Position numbers and translations under genes: made by a program
Shown here: positions 46,669-57,375 of the stretch, one piece after another
Layout of the letters: each line of letters starts with the position of its first letter
Numbering within the stretch: the first letter of the stretch is position 1
The notes under the pieces: model-generated
Database searches by the model: none
The model's input: the letters and a program-made list of their open reading frames with translations, nothing else
Told to the model about the DNA's origin: nothing
Origin: Asterella californica
Taxonomy: Eukaryota; Streptophyta; Marchantiopsida; Marchantiales; Aytoniaceae
DNA length: 64,000 nucleotides
Assembly (NCBI GenBank): GCA_036924285.1
Contig: JAYKYS010000001.1
Location: forward strand, 12,425,501 to 12,489,500
Reading direction: 5' to 3'

Positions 46669-46790
46669 ACTATTACCGAGGTTAGACCTATTACTAAACT
46701 AGAGGTAAACTACGACCGAGGTAAACTATTACCGAGGTTAGACCTCCTACTAACACGAGTAGTACTAGTTTAGGAAACTCAACCACTACT
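46669..46790. repeat. Right-flank repeats of the palindrome motif
   Basis: Several copies of CCGAGGT(TAGACCT) words lie here. 46750-46772 is the exact inverse of 45950-45972 in the palindrome centre (CTAACACGAGTAGTACTAG). Confidence 0.85.
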
Positions 46791-47959
46791 GTTGAGATAT
46801 GTTTACGGACGAAGACAATATTTTATGCAATTTAAAATATTGTTCATAATTCAAATTATGTATGTGCAATAACTTCCCTAACCTTAGTTCGAGAAGTCAC
46901 CGCACTATATACATACCTAGGTGCACGAGTAAAGGAAAATGTAAAGGTACAGGAGAAAAGTAAGAAAAATTGCAGGCGTTAATAGTCTAACCTTTCAGTT
47001 TCTTGAGACAAGTAACTAGTTGGATCTCATGTTCAAACCATTTCATCGCTATCGTGAGGTGTTGAGTTTGAATCTGTTTAGTCCCAATGAGCACTTTCAT
47101 AATTTTCTTAGCAAGCACTGCATCCTCGTATTATTAATTTTAATTTCAATGCGCAGATAACTAGTTTAACCGTGCTTTAAACGATCACTACGGTAGAATC
47201 GATTGATGACTTGGATCAGTTCTCCGTAGAACTAGATCAGAGTAAGTGTTTTCATCTTTTATAGTTTGGAGGAGGTCGAATGACAATTTAGAGTTTGATT
47301 GCATTTGCTCTAAGATGTGAAATAGATTCGAGAAAAAAAGATCTGGATCAAACCTCTGTCCATAACCACCACTCCTGTAGTTCTTCACTCCTCCATGCAG
47401 ACCATCCAGAAATCATTGCGAATCACCCATTAAGATAAAATACCTCATGAATCCTCGAACCACCATCTTATATCCAAATTCAACGACAAGGACCACTGAA
47501 GTGAACACGCACAGATTACTGATTTGACATGTTTCACTACCATACAATCACGATCGTGACACTCATCACACCATTTGACGAGTTAAGCAATAAGGTTCAC
47601 GAAACATAGAAAAAACACAATCTAAGTTATACGAGAATTTCACACAAGAGCCACATCACAACACGACACCGTGTTGTCAACAATCAAAAGGATGAGTTGT
47701 ATGATACTTATCCTAATTGAATTGAGAACGTATAAGTTTAGCAACATGTCTTTGTATAGTCATTTGCTTCTTATCTTCTCATATTGGGACAACCTTACAT
47801 TACTGCTGCTCAGATGGAGATAAAGATAGTGATGATGAGTCTCATTATGCTAGAATTTGAACTCCTGATATGAGCAAAAGACATGAGCGAAACCGATAAG
47901 ACATGAACGAAACCGAAAGACTCTTAGAGACTCCTAGATAAAAATATGTAAAGGTTTTC
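46791..47959. other. No gene recognised
   Basis: AT-rich sequence. A 66-codon minus frame (47188-47388) has no known domain. Confidence 0.35.
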
Positions 47960-48345
47960 GTTTTAGTCCACTCTTGTAGAACAAGATGATAAGGGTGTAG
48001 AACCTATTATTGAAATCTCGTAAGAGTTAATAGAGAACATAGAGAGGTATGATGAAGAACTTGTACATAAGATTATGGACATGTACAATGAATAGAGATG
48101 ACAGACTGGGTTGGTGATGTTTGATCATGATGGGTGGAATCAGTTTACGTGAGTTGAAGACTTGAGGGAAAATACAAAAGAACAGATTGAAATATAAGTT
48201 TCAGAGTTATGGTGTGCAAGGATTTTGGAGAGGGTGATGTAATTTCTGATAGAATTGAGGAGTTTGTATGTGTAAAGTTGCTTGCGAGCTGGATGAATGG
48301 TATGAGCATGTTGATGAAGAACATAGATAGTATAACAGTGATCCT
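47960..48345 (+). mobile_element. Gypsy C gag-region fragment, second copy
   Basis: Diverged copy of about 40060-40440 in the same orientation. It ends exactly where the solo chromovirus LTR begins. Confidence 0.6.
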
Positions 48346-49419
48346 TGTTGCGACTCTTAATCTCAAGGTTGGGTGTAGACGCGAACAACAGAACCTAACG
48401 GACTTGTGCTACATTATGAACGCTATGAGTATGACTTATTGGTTTGACCAAGAAGTCAGGAACAAGTGAACCCTAAGTGATTCTCTACACTAAGATGAGA
48501 ACATTGGGTTATGATGTAAGGGCCTATCCATTTGAGACCCCGAACGAACTTTGACATAGGGGACAAGTATGAAAATAGATCAAAACGTTGACATGAGACG
48601 TGGATCTAGATGTAGATGCGAGTGGATCGAGAAATGGGTCTGGTGCAAACGGACGCTGGTTTGAACCATAAGGTCATAGTCTGGCATTAGATCATGGTTC
48701 CTCCAAAAAATATTAAGTGTTGGAGCTCCAGTGATGTTTTGGGTCGTGGACGGATCTCCACATACGACTTGAGGTATCATTAGAAAGGTCTCGACGAGAG
48801 CTTTCCAATGATATTAAGAATTCTCCGAATTGGCATTGGAGTTGAGAATCACGGACGATCTCGTGATCGAGTTGTGGTATAATTCTCAAGGACCAAAAAG
48901 GAGGACGGCATACCAAAAATTATATATGAAAAAGACTCGATGCTTGGGTGGACCAAGATGAGTTACATGACCTCAGAGTTTGGCGAGCGCACTCAGGGCG
49001 CATGAGGTGATGGTTGGACCAGTGCCAAGGTGTGTTTTGGTCTAGATTTGGGAATGATCAAAGGGCTGGAGCAAAACTAGGGAATGAGACGACGGGTTAG
49101 ATCATCATTAGGAGCTTAGACCCATATAGACATCACGAGCGGTTGGACCGCTAGGTGTGTTGGAAGCACCGTTAAGATCTAGACTTTATGGAAAGTATGC
49201 CCCGCTCATGTTTTGGGACCCACTTAATCGAGTATAGATCATGACTTAAGGAATGTTGTGCTTGAGAGTTATGAAGACGTCCAATTCAGACCAGATGGGA
49301 TAAATATAAGTGGTGCATGGACGCTAACATGTGATTATGATTTGCATGTTAGCGTTGTGAGTTTCATGACTTATTGAATAAGAACTTTCATTGGTGCAAC
49401 AAGGCGGTAGGTATGCAAA
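48346..49419 (+). repeat. Solo LTR of the chromovirus family
   Basis: Aligns end to end with 14529-15627 (AGACGCGAACAACAGAACC, AGTGTTGGAGCTCCAG, AGAGCTTTCCA, GTAAGTGGTGCATGGACGCT, GCAACAAGG). It starts TGTTGCGACTC. No chromovirus coding sequence adjoins it. Many CG sites of the other copy read TG or CA here, the usual sign of methylated-C decay. No matching 5-bp flanks are seen, so later rearrangement is likely. Confidence 0.8.
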
Positions 49420-50134
49420 ATCTCAGTCTTGCATCAATGAATAGAGTTCGTTGTCAGCTTTTCATGGATAAAATTTGTCTACTTCATTTAGACATTTAGT
49501 GGTGAAGTTACGAGACTCGAAAGAAAGAAAAATCAAACTAAGCCTAGTTTACTATTGCTGACTGGGTATTTGTGGCTCTTGGTGCTATACTAAGGACGCA
49601 AGAGACCTAGTTGCTAATTATCTGTGAAAAACTTCACGTACCGCGACTGATGCAAGGAGGCAGCTTAAAGAGTTAGCTTGCACTTGCGACTTGTGGGTGG
49701 ACGGTTCAAGAGATTTGGAGATCCAATGTAAATGCACAAAGTGTCGTTGGGTTCAGATCTGTGCAGACTACGCAGTGGTTAAGACGGTTTGTGAAGAGAC
49801 AGATCAAAGAGTGTATTCTGTCAAAAACTAAGACACAGGGAGGTTTTTGGAGTGCTTCAATCATCTGTGAAGGAGAGTTGAACCGTTCGAGTAGTTATGG
49901 AGTCTAAATTTGTTGTCCTTGGATCCATTAGGATCAAAACACCGAGTTCTTCAGAAAATTGAAAACGATCAAAGTTTCATCGGATGATTTGGGAGATGTG
50001 AAGAAAATAGACTCATAGAGAAGCGCTTACGTAAGTTTTTCATTGTCTACGACTTGAGATTGGATTGTTCTTCATGATCGATGAGCCAAGCTCTTTGTTC
50101 TTGATGTATACGAGATCAAGGAGTCTTCACCTAC
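49420..50134 (+). mobile_element. Repeat family R, copy 5 (both ends missing)
   Basis: Aligns with about 19820-20490 of copy 3 (GGTGCTATACTAAGG, AAAACTTCACGTAC, GGATCCAT, GATCGATGAGCCAAGCTCTT as in copy 1). It is cut at 50134 by the S element end. Confidence 0.75.
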
Positions 50135-52139
50135 TGTAGTGTCTCAGGATTTCTCCTTTAGCCTATTTAGCATAAAAGATTTTCTTCCCCAAATAAATTT
50201 ACACTAATATCGCTGCTCTAAGTTCTAAGATCTGTTCAAACACACAAACACACAAACACGCGAGATTTGTCTAGAAATCCCATCTTTTCACAAAACCAAA
50301 CTGCTTCCAGATCCTTCAGCAGGTGCCCTGGACCCAAATATACAAATACAACTTAAAATATCACACGATTATCTACTGAGAAGCTCGAGAAGATGCTTCC
50401 TGCTTCCAGGTCACAGCTTCTAGTCTTCTCACGACGGTCTTTCCGAAGCAATTCTCGGCTTCTGGAGGTTCAACTCGCCTTCTGACACCTCCAGGAGACT
50501 ATCCTTGCTTCGTAGATGTCAACTTAACAATGTCTGTCACACATTGCTCTTCCAGTTTCCAACGGAGTTAGATAATTCATAGGACGTATGTCCCATGTAG
50601 CCTTCCTACAGTACTACAACGACATTCATCTTCACGTAAGCTCAATACAAGTCTCGGAAGCTCACTAAAGAAGATAGGAAGATGGGAAGAAGAGAGAAGA
50701 TGAGGAAGAAGAGAAAATCCAAACAAGAAGAAACAAGATGAAAAAAAGAAATTAAGACTCCGGCAAGCTTCTAGTCCGGATCCTGACTAACAAGCCATCC
50801 CTGCTTGTAGTAATTTGGGGAAGAAGACCACAAATCAGCTTACAGTTACACAATCTTCAACTCGAGGATGTCGTCTTCTGCTGTGGAAAGAAGAATCATT
50901 TTTCTTCTGTCGTTGTCTATGACTACTCTGACTTCAGGGACCAATCCCAATCTCCCATAGGTCAATCCGTACGTGGATCCGAAGTGCTCCACTGGATGAG
51001 ACAAGCTTCGACTCTGCACATCTTCTAACAATCAACGCCACTCAAGAAGAAGGCTTCTCATGCACAATTGGGTGTGAATTCGAGAAAACCCACTATTCAG
51101 AAGACACAGACAAAGCTTTTGCAATCAAATCTGAAATCAATTCGTCGAGAAGAAGGTACATTGGTTTCGGGAAGCTCACTCTCTCCACTTCCTGTCACTA
51201 TTTCTCGACACACCAACTTAGAAGCATGACTACACGATGATGCCGTTTTCTGTTCTAGGCTATCCACTACTGCTATCTACATCTTTTGACCCACTACTGG
51301 GAGCAGAAGTGCAGACCCCTCCTGTGTAATCCAACTCTGTTCGTATGTCTCTAGCAATGAGCGTAATGTGTTTCGTGCGTCATGTGTGTACAAAATCCTA
51401 CTCTATGATCTTCTTTATACATCTGCCTTGGAGCCGCAGGAGAGAGATCCCCTCCAATCCCAACTCGCAGCCAGAAAAGATGAGGCGCTGTCAGAAGACC
51501 ACCACCTCACATGCATACGGTTCTCTTCTCATTCGGAAACTAACTCTCTACTCCTACCGTTGTCTATCTTATCACATGGACAATCATCTAAAAATACAAA
51601 GAGAGTTGTCTCTTCCTAAAATAGTAGATTTCACTTCCTACCAAAATTAGATAAATCAACTACCTTCCTAACTCTATTATCTACTCCTGATCGTCAAATG
51701 CGATCTCCACTGGATCCTCTCTTATCTTATCTCTTTAATCAGCTCGGATAAAGTGAGAAGCCCTGCTCGTACCTCGGGTGTGGCTGAGGTGGCTTACTCC
51801 TCGATACTCGTGATGTGTGCTTCTAGTGTAGCTTTGGAAGACAGAATCAGCTTCTAGGAAGCTGAGTCCACCTGCGCTTCCTGACTCTTCTGAAGCATCT
51901 ATTTGACACTGGGAGCTGGGGTGACGTCATAGTGGTTAGAGGGAGTCACATCTTCCACTCAAAACACCTGGGAAGACACATTTGCTTCATGTCTTCCTGA
52001 AAACACCTTGTCTTCTAGAGCTTCTTCTGTGGTCTTCTCGGCTTCCAACGTTGTCACTACCAAGTGGACAGCGAGGTTGAACTCCTCCTTGTCAAGATCC
52101 GGGCATGCTGTTGGTATTGGTGCATGAGAAGACATAGCT

Positions 52140-52857
52140 GCGGGTTGAAGAATCGAGGGAAGACTGTAAAGAGTCTTAAGCCGTCGATCTGCCGATCCAG
52201 GTAGCGGAACATGCTCTCCTTGCAGTCCACTAATATTTCTCTAGAATCGTCATCTCATTCCCGTGTCAGGGTGAGAAGCTTCTTATCTGCGGTGAAGTTG
52301 AACTTCTTCCGAAGTGCTTCCATCATTTGCACCATGATCTCCTGCGCTCGGGCTTTTGCTTCCTCTCGTTGCTTCTTCTCTACTGCGACTTGAGCTTCCG
52401 CGGCGTCCCGTAGTGCTCTTCATGTCGTGTTCTCTTCTGCGAGAGTAGTGAGCTTCTCTCTGTTTCGCTGAATCTTTTGCTCACACTGCTGCAGCCGTGT
52501 CTGCAACTCCTGGTTGCTCTTCCGCAACTGCACCAACTCCTTGGCAGAAGCAAAAGCTTCCACCTTGTACATCGCTGCGAGCTTCTTCATGATGCGGAGG
52601 TTAGCTTCCAGCGTGTCCATCTTCTTCTGGACCTCCTCCTGCTGCATCACGGTGCGCAGACCAAACTCTGATCGTAGTGGCTTCTCCTGAGCCATCGCAC
52701 GCTTCTCAACCAACTCCATGGCTGACTGGATCTCCGAATTGAAGAAGGTGCTGAACTCTTCCAGCCTTCTTCTCGCAGAAGACAAGTTCATCCTCACGAA
52801 TCGATCGGAGGTGTCTTCCTTGTCTTCCAGAGGCAAGGATGCCTCTTCTACCATCAT
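52140..52857 (-). pseudogene. Coiled-coil gag-like protein, family S
   Basis: The frame runs from an ATG at 52857 for 145 codons to a stop at 52420: acidic start, then ARRRLEEFSTFFNSEIQSAM, KKMDTLEANLRIMKKLAAMY, KELVQLRKSNQELQTRLQQC. After the stop it continues in frame as RALRDAAEAQVAVEKKQREE and AQEIMVQM. The spacing of hydrophobic residues indicates a long coiled coil. Copy 1 has TGG (Trp) where this copy has the TGA stop. I do not recognise an enzyme; a structural gag-like role is inferred. Confidence 0.55.
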
Positions 52858-53131
52858 GGTCTTCTGCTTCTATGCACGGAAAGACGCTACTCTTCTCATC
52901 TTTCGGGATGGAAGATCTCTTCTCATCGCAAGAGCGATCCTCTTCACTATACTTCCTCGAGTCGCAGTCGGAATGTCAACTCATACCTCGACTTCTGGAG
53001 TCTTCGGAAGACTCCATGTAGTCGCAGAAGCTGTCTTCTGCGCGATCTTAGTGCTCGACCTGTCTTCTGATGAATCCGACTCGGATCCATAGTGGATGGT
53101 CAAGAAAGATGCGCTATTCCTAGACACACTC

Positions 53132-54070
53132 CTAGGCCCCATCTTCCTCAACGACACTAGAGTCGTCTTCTCTCACCAAAATCGTCTTCTGCTGAGTGCT
53201 AGATCCTGCATGAGACATTAAAGTGAGAAAGAAAGACATGACCACTGCTTGGTCTTCTTCCTCCGAGGTCTCTTCCTTCACCTCACGCTGTCCTGCTAGC
53301 CCATACTTAGCCAAGTGGTCTTCTGTCTAGTCCCTCTTAGATACGTAAAAATAGCAGAAGAAGGGAGTAAGATGCCATCCTGCTGGGGTGCCCAAGTATA
53401 CTAACTCGGTCTGGATGTAAGTGTGGAAGAAGGCACCCCAATCGATGGACATTCCTTCCCAGATAGCTTCCAGGAACTCCATGTCATGATCTCCAAGGTA
53501 CCTCACCTTCTGTGCTTTTCTCTTGGGAAAAAGATGAAGATACAACGTCCCAAGAAGACGCTTCTTCGGCTCCCAGTAAGCTTATACTTTCCATCCGTTC
53601 CTCCCCTGTCTGTCTTCCTGAAAGAGGCATGTGGTACTTCCAAGTACATACCACTTCCTAGAGATCATCGGTAAGATCTTCTTTTTCAGCTCGTACCCTC
53701 GGTCCTCTGCTTCTGACTTGTGAAAAATCCTGCACCACCACTCCACCGTCCAGGAAGATGGTCTTCCTCGAGCGACCCCTGCCTTCACAGATACAAGGTT
53801 GCACGGAGGCAGTGCTGTCCAAACCTCATCCAGAATACCATGGTCCGCGAGGTTCCAGTTCTACATAAAGAAGTCGAGGCCCAACTCCTTGATGTAAGGT
53901 TTGGTCTCAGCCAACTCTGCTGCTAGTAACACCAACCCTCGAGGATGCATCGACATGTTTCGAGCTTCTGTTACACTAAACCACACGTACTTGCTGTGAG
54001 CGGAAGGCTCAGTCCTTACCCGGCCTTCACAATCTCGCTTCCACTCTCAGAAGACGAACTTAGTCTTCCA
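53132..54070 (-). pseudogene. Family S upstream protein block, broken
   Basis: Minus frames in sequence: GLVLLAAELAETKPYIKELG, WNLADHGILDEVWTALPPCN, VARGRPSSWTVEWWCRIFHK, GYELKKKILPMISRKWYVLG, then LFPKRKAQKVRYLGDHDMEF, DWGAFFHTYIQTELVYLGTP and KYGLAGQREVKEETSEEEDQ. A few stops separate them. The order is consistent with one original protein of several hundred residues leading into the coiled coil. I recall similar unnamed proteins in liverwort genomes; the function is unknown. Confidence 0.5.
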
Positions 54071-55810
54071 GAAGACTGCTATTTCATCTTCCGAGATTCT
54101 AACAGTGCTTCCTAAGTAGCTCTCGTCTTCTGAGCTATATCTAAACAATCCTAACTAAGCAAGGCATCGCATGGATTCCTAAGAAGACAATCCACCTTGC
54201 AATTCATCCTACTTCCTAACAAAAGATAACAAGATACGAGAGAAGCCGAATATATAAATGATTCAGAAGAAGGTTGAGGTCTCCTGTGGTGACAGTGACC
54301 TCCAGGAAGACTCTCGGGACAACTTCTGGTTAACAGACGTACTCAGAAGACTTTCCGTAGTCAAGCTTCCCATCACTGATCTCACCTATCTTTGACTTCC
54401 GACACACAATCTAACCTCACAATAGACACGAAACATTCATACTCTGTTCTTTTGACTCCTCACCTCTCATACACGCTCAGAAGAAGCTTGCTGCATGACG
54501 GGAAGACATGACCCTTGACCATTCTCTCAAGATTCTACCAGCAAGGCTTCTCACAACTCTCTTCTACGTTCGGGAAGAAGAAGGAACAGGCTGCTATGGG
54601 CTAAACAGAAGAGACTCGTAAAGGACCCTCGCGTCTTCTCGCGCGTTCTGCCAGCCTTTCCAGTCTTCTAGTCTCTCTAGGAAGATGTGGATTTGAGAAG
54701 TCGGGAAGATAAGGAGGCGTAGACCTGGTTCCCAATTTCTGGCTTCTCGTAACAACAATCAACTCGCAAGCTCACTCAGGATTCATATCAAACTTCTCTC
54801 GATACAAATTTCAATCCAATCCAATCCAATCCAATCTACTCGATATGAATTTACAAACAGTCATCTTCCGAAGATGTTCAGACATTCAAAAGCGTATTCT
54901 GTATATGAATTCTGGAACAGAGGCGCATTAGGGTAGAGAAATTGATAGTCAAGGTATCAAATTTCAGAATGGGAAGCAGGGAAGCTCAATTTCAACTTGG
55001 AAAGAAGTGAGAAGACGACTGACAAAAATTGGATAGCACTTCCGCGTCCAATTTTCTCAGAGGAAAGTTTAGGATCGAGAAATCGATCGATGAGCTTCCT
55101 GCAAACGAGTGGAGAAGTACGGGAGACATCAAATCAGAGACGAGAAGCGGTGAGGAAGAGGAAAAAACATGAGAAGAACCTCAGTACTGCTTCCGGCTGC
55201 TTCTGGTTGCTCCTTCAGTCTTATGCGCCCTTCTAATCTTCAATTCCATCTTCAATGTGACACCACGTTCCTGCTTCTATCGCCAATTTCAAGTTGTGTC
55301 CCTCTGCTTCTAAGATCGAGCTCGCTACTGCACTCCACAACTTCTCTCTTGATTCCCTACCTCGACCCTTGATTCTTGATCTCAGAAATCCTCAAGGATT
55401 CCTTACTCTCTCAATTCGAGTGCGCTTCATGGCTGGAAGACACCTTTGCTCTCACTCACTCCAATTTGATCTTTCGTGCTCCCAATCTCAACCCTCAATG
55501 TCTGATTCGAAGTAAGTGGAAGCGAGAAGCAGTGAATGTGCTCTGTGCTAATGCGTCCTGATTCGTATCTTCCTGCACGATCTAAGTAATGGGGCTTCGA
55601 TTACTTCGACCTACCTACTACCGCGGTGACTACCTGGTTGGTATACATATCCCTCACCTAAGTGGCACGCGATTGGTACCCCCGAAGTCGCAGTCACGGT
55701 CTTCTCGGAAAATGTCCATCTTCCGGAAGACCCGATTCAGAAGACGTCTTCCCATAAGACGTCCGTCTTTTGGCTTCAGAAGAAGTCGACTTCTCCTTAC
55801 AAAAGTCCCT
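54071..55810. other. No gene recognised; CTTC/GAAG-rich
   Basis: Composition resembles family S (many GAAGA, CTTCT and AGAAGAC words) and this may be its 5' region. ORFs at 54997-55236 and 55169-55561 (plus) overlap in different frames and lack domains. A (CAATC)n microsatellite lies at about 54811-54835. Confidence 0.4.
54811..54835. repeat. CAATC pentamer microsatellite
   Basis: About five uninterrupted units of CAATC. Confidence 0.9.
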
Positions 55811-56010
55811 TAAACCCCCACTGAGGATATAAAATAATCGGAGAAAATCATTCTCTCCGGATGCCTTAGTCTAGACAGTGTTAGGATATGTTGTTCACTT
55901 GTAGGTTGGTTAAACCCCCATTGAGGGTATAAAATGATCGGAGAGAATCATTCTCTCTGGATGCTTTAGTCTGGACAGTGTTAGTATCTCCACGGGGAGC
56001 TACTTCTTGC
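55811..56010. repeat. Two-copy tandem repeat, 100-bp period
   Basis: TAAACCCCCA starts at 55811 and 55911. Both units continue with GAATCATTCTCTC(C/T)GGATGC, TTAGTCT(A/G)GACAGTGTTAG, over about 80 bp of high identity. Confidence 0.9.
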
Positions 56011-56059
56011 TCCAACTTTTGACTTCTCACCTTGCCCAATGTGTCGAACACGACGTGCC

Positions 56060-56470
56060 CTAGGTAGTGTGCTTCATAAGCGAGGAGAGCATGCAGTAGT
56101 CGGCGGTTTGTTTTGGACATTTCTGAGTGTTTTTTCATTGAGGATTTGGTGTTTTCTCGTTGGGTTTTCGATTTCGGTGTTTTCCTGTTGGGTTTTTGAT
56201 TTCGATTGAGTTGGTGACAAGAAAGTTAGTTTTAAAGTTGCTTTCTTGTGGGTTTTTGATTTCGATGGAGTTGGTGATAAGAAGTTATTTTAGAAATCTA
56301 CGCATTAGAACTTGGTTAGTGCCTTAGGTAGTGTCTTTCACGAGCGAGGAAGCAAACACTAGTCGTGATTTGTTTTGGATATTTTGATGAGTGTTTTCTC
56401 GTTGAAGATTTGGTGTTTTTTTGTTGTTGTTTCGATTCCGATGGAGTTGGCCGCAGGAAGTTTGTTTTGG
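56060..56470. repeat. Imperfect tandem duplication, ~270-bp period
   Basis: GTAGTGTGCTTCATAAGCGA (56070) is echoed by GTAGTGTCTTTCACGAGCGA (about 56331). Both are followed by AGTCG, TTTGTTTTGGA, GAGTGTTTT, GATTTGGTGTTTT and several GGGTTTTTGATTTCGATGGA-type words. Confidence 0.7.
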
Positions 56471-56849
56471 GAATCTCATGGTTTGAAGTGACAAGCATTT
56501 CTTCACGTTTTCTCGGTATCGTTTGACCCAACGTTGCTATAGATCGTGGATTTGGTTTTTCTTTGCTGTTAGAGAAGAGCTCAAAAGGTCGTTGATTGCT
56601 TGACTATGTAGTGGTAATACCTTGACTGTCCTTAGAAATTCGTCTAGTTTTCTCTGTTGATTTTATTCAATCACAGTTTGTATGGTGGGTTTGTTTGACT
56701 GATGTGTATTAAGAGGCGGATCGAGTGAGAGAGAGGGTGGAGAAAAAGAGTGCTCATGCATCATTGTTCATTTTCTGTTGGGCTGGTTGGTTGGCTTCGA
56801 GTGTTCTAAGTTCGGTCTTACTCTAGACAGTGGTTGCACACAACGATAT

Positions 56850-56905
56850 CGTGTCATGGATCGACTTCTATTTGAAAATTTATTTTTTATATTTCAGAGT
56901 TCAGC
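56850..56905 (+). mobile_element. Repeat family R, copy 6 (first ~50 bp)
   Basis: TATCGTGTCATGGATCGACT, then TTCTATTTGAAAATTTATTT, matches the start of copy 3. Similarity ends after about 55 bp. Confidence 0.5.
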
Positions 56906-57085
56906 GATCACTCTCCCGCAAGTTTTTTGACACTTATGTTCGATATCGCATCTCAATTATACTAAACTGAGACTTTTCTCATCCATTTCGTAGATGATCT
57001 TGTTTGCACCAGAAATAGCTTACGAAATAAACGTAAAGTTTATTTAGTTAAGTGTAGAGAACTCATCATGTGTCTATCCTAGCTG

Positions 57086-57375
57086 GATCATGAGTATTGG
57101 TCCCATCTTAGAGGGTGGTGCGAGGTGATCTTTAACCAAGAAGTGTGATTGACTTGATAACATAATCTGAAATTTCAGAATCAATTCATCAAAGAAGATA
57201 GAACGTCTTGAATGAAATCTGGATTGAAATGATCATGAGTATTTGTCTCATCTTAGAGGGTGGTGCAAGGTGATCCTTAACCAAAAAGTGTGATTGACTT
57301 GATGACATAATCTGAAACTTCAAAATCAACTCATCAAAGAAGATAAAATGACTTGAATGAAATCTGAGTGATTGG
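57086..57375. repeat. Two-copy tandem repeat, 145-bp period
   Basis: GATCATGAGTATT at 57086 and 57231. Both units run through ATCTTAGAGGGTGGTGC, AAGTGTGATTGACTTGAT and CATCAAAGAAGATA to AATGAAATCTG. Confidence 0.9.

Larger units (their letters stand above)
50135..54070 (-). mobile_element. Repeat family S, copy 2 (longer)
   Basis: Starts at the shared S terminus TGTAGTGTCTCAGGATTTCT. On the minus strand it carries a protein block (54070-53330), an acidic linker, a coiled coil (52857-52140) and a long 3' stretch matching S copy 1. GTCTTC/GAAGAC words are extremely frequent. No RT, integrase or transposase is visible. The element class is unknown and the 5' limit is approximate. Confidence 0.6.
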
